A DNA stretch of 5,675 nucleotides from Spirochaetia bacterium (GTDB lineage: Bacteria; Spirochaetota; Spirochaetia; Sphaerochaetales; Sphaerochaetaceae), in assembly GCA_900769955.1 (NCBI GenBank), contig CAAGIP010000028.1:1-5675 (forward strand), given 5' to 3'. The stretch's first letter is position 1. Every line of letters begins with the position of its first letter. The notes under the pieces are model-generated. The model was not told the origin of the DNA and did not search any database. It saw only the letters and a program-made list of their open reading frames with translations. Positions 5,462 through 5,675 of this stretch are shown one piece after another. The translations under genes and the position numbers were made by a program.

Positions 5462-5499
5462 CATTTTTTCCTGCACTATGGAGGCAGGAGGAAAAAATG
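5462..5499 (+). promoter_or_regulatory. Hairpin covering the ribosome binding site and start codon
   Basis: CATTTTTTCCTGC (5462-5474) pairs with GCAGG (5484-5488) and, after a three-base AGG bulge, with AAAAAATG (5492-5499). The Shine-Dalgarno AGGAGG (5486-5491) is half in the stem and half in the bulge, and the ATG at 5497-5499 is paired. This could hold down translation of the downstream gene until ribosomes, a protein or temperature opens it. The A/T-rich part is weak. It is not a normal terminator, since the T-run is on the 5' side. Confidence 0.45.
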
Positions 5500-5675
5500 A
5501 AACACCTTGAAATTTCCATTACGGAGTATCATGACAGTGAAAAGCGTTTTCTTGATGTATATTTCAAAGGGATAAGGAATAAGGATGAGTGCCCGCTTCT
5601 TGCCATGCCATCCTGCAACATTCTTACCCCAGACATGGATCTGAATGACACTTTTGATCCTGAGAGGTTCCTTTC
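5497..5675 (+). CDS. Unrecognised protein, 5' part only
   Basis: The reading frame opens with ATG at 5497 after a strong AGGAGG (5486-5491) and stays open for 59 codons to the window edge. It begins MKHLEISITEYHDSEKRF and continues through YFKGIRNKDECPLLAMPSC (23-41) to LNDTFDPERFL. I do not recognise it. It has no signal peptide or membrane segment in this part; two cysteines (about 33 and 41) are seen, too few to call a metal site. It follows the HTH gene on the same strand after 66 bases with no terminator, so it is likely co-transcribed and possibly the target or effector of that regulator. Confidence 0.7.
   Translation, partial: MKHLEISITEYHDSEKRFLDVYFKGIRNKDECPLLAMPSCNILTPDMDLNDTFDPERFL

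Overview
The window reads as mid-GC bacterial DNA. Strong GGAGG-type ribosome binding sites precede most genes, sigma-70-like promoter elements are visible, and arginine is mostly AGA/AGG. The gene set (short UvrA-like ABC ATPase, SSAT-like GNAT acetyltransferase, YbhB/YbcL-type PEBP protein, an HTH protein of a kind often tied to macrodomain loci) is what I would expect in anaerobic Firmicutes or spirochaetes. That placement is a loose inference; nothing here fixes the taxon.

Layout. (1) Positions 7-1164 hold one complete IS630-family insertion sequence bounded by TA dinucleotides. Its DDE transposase is split over two overlapping frames joined at an A8 tract. An AGGGAG Shine-Dalgarno-like element upstream and a 7-bp hairpin downstream suggest programmed -1 frameshifting, in the manner of dnaX, rather than decay. 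(2) Positions 1323-4045 on the minus strand hold a two-gene operon: a UvrA-like tandem ABC ATPase of 746 aa, followed 14 nt later by a GNAT acetyltransferase. (3) A compact divergent promoter region at about 4142-4170 carries a perfect 7+7 inverted repeat of TetR-operator type. It serves the plus-strand PEBP gene (4178-4651), which has no ribosome binding site and may be leaderless, and possibly the minus-strand operon. (4) The 317-nt gap at 4652-4968 holds a 24-bp near-palindrome, a second related 19-bp site 124 bp downstream, and a promoter between them. Together they look like control DNA for the HTH gene at 4969-5430. (5) A second plus-strand gene starts at 5497 under a hairpin that covers its ribosome binding site and start codon; it runs off the window and I do not recognise it.

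How the parts may work together: the UvrA-like ATPase and acetyltransferase look like a small stress or drug-tolerance operon, possibly under a repressor encoded elsewhere. The HTH protein with its two upstream sites looks like an autoregulated switch that may also control the gene starting at 5497. I found no CRISPR array, tRNA or rRNA. No completely new system can be claimed from this window. The best leads are the frameshift cassette in the IS, the paired operator-like sites before the HTH gene, and the shared operator-promoter in front of the PEBP gene.
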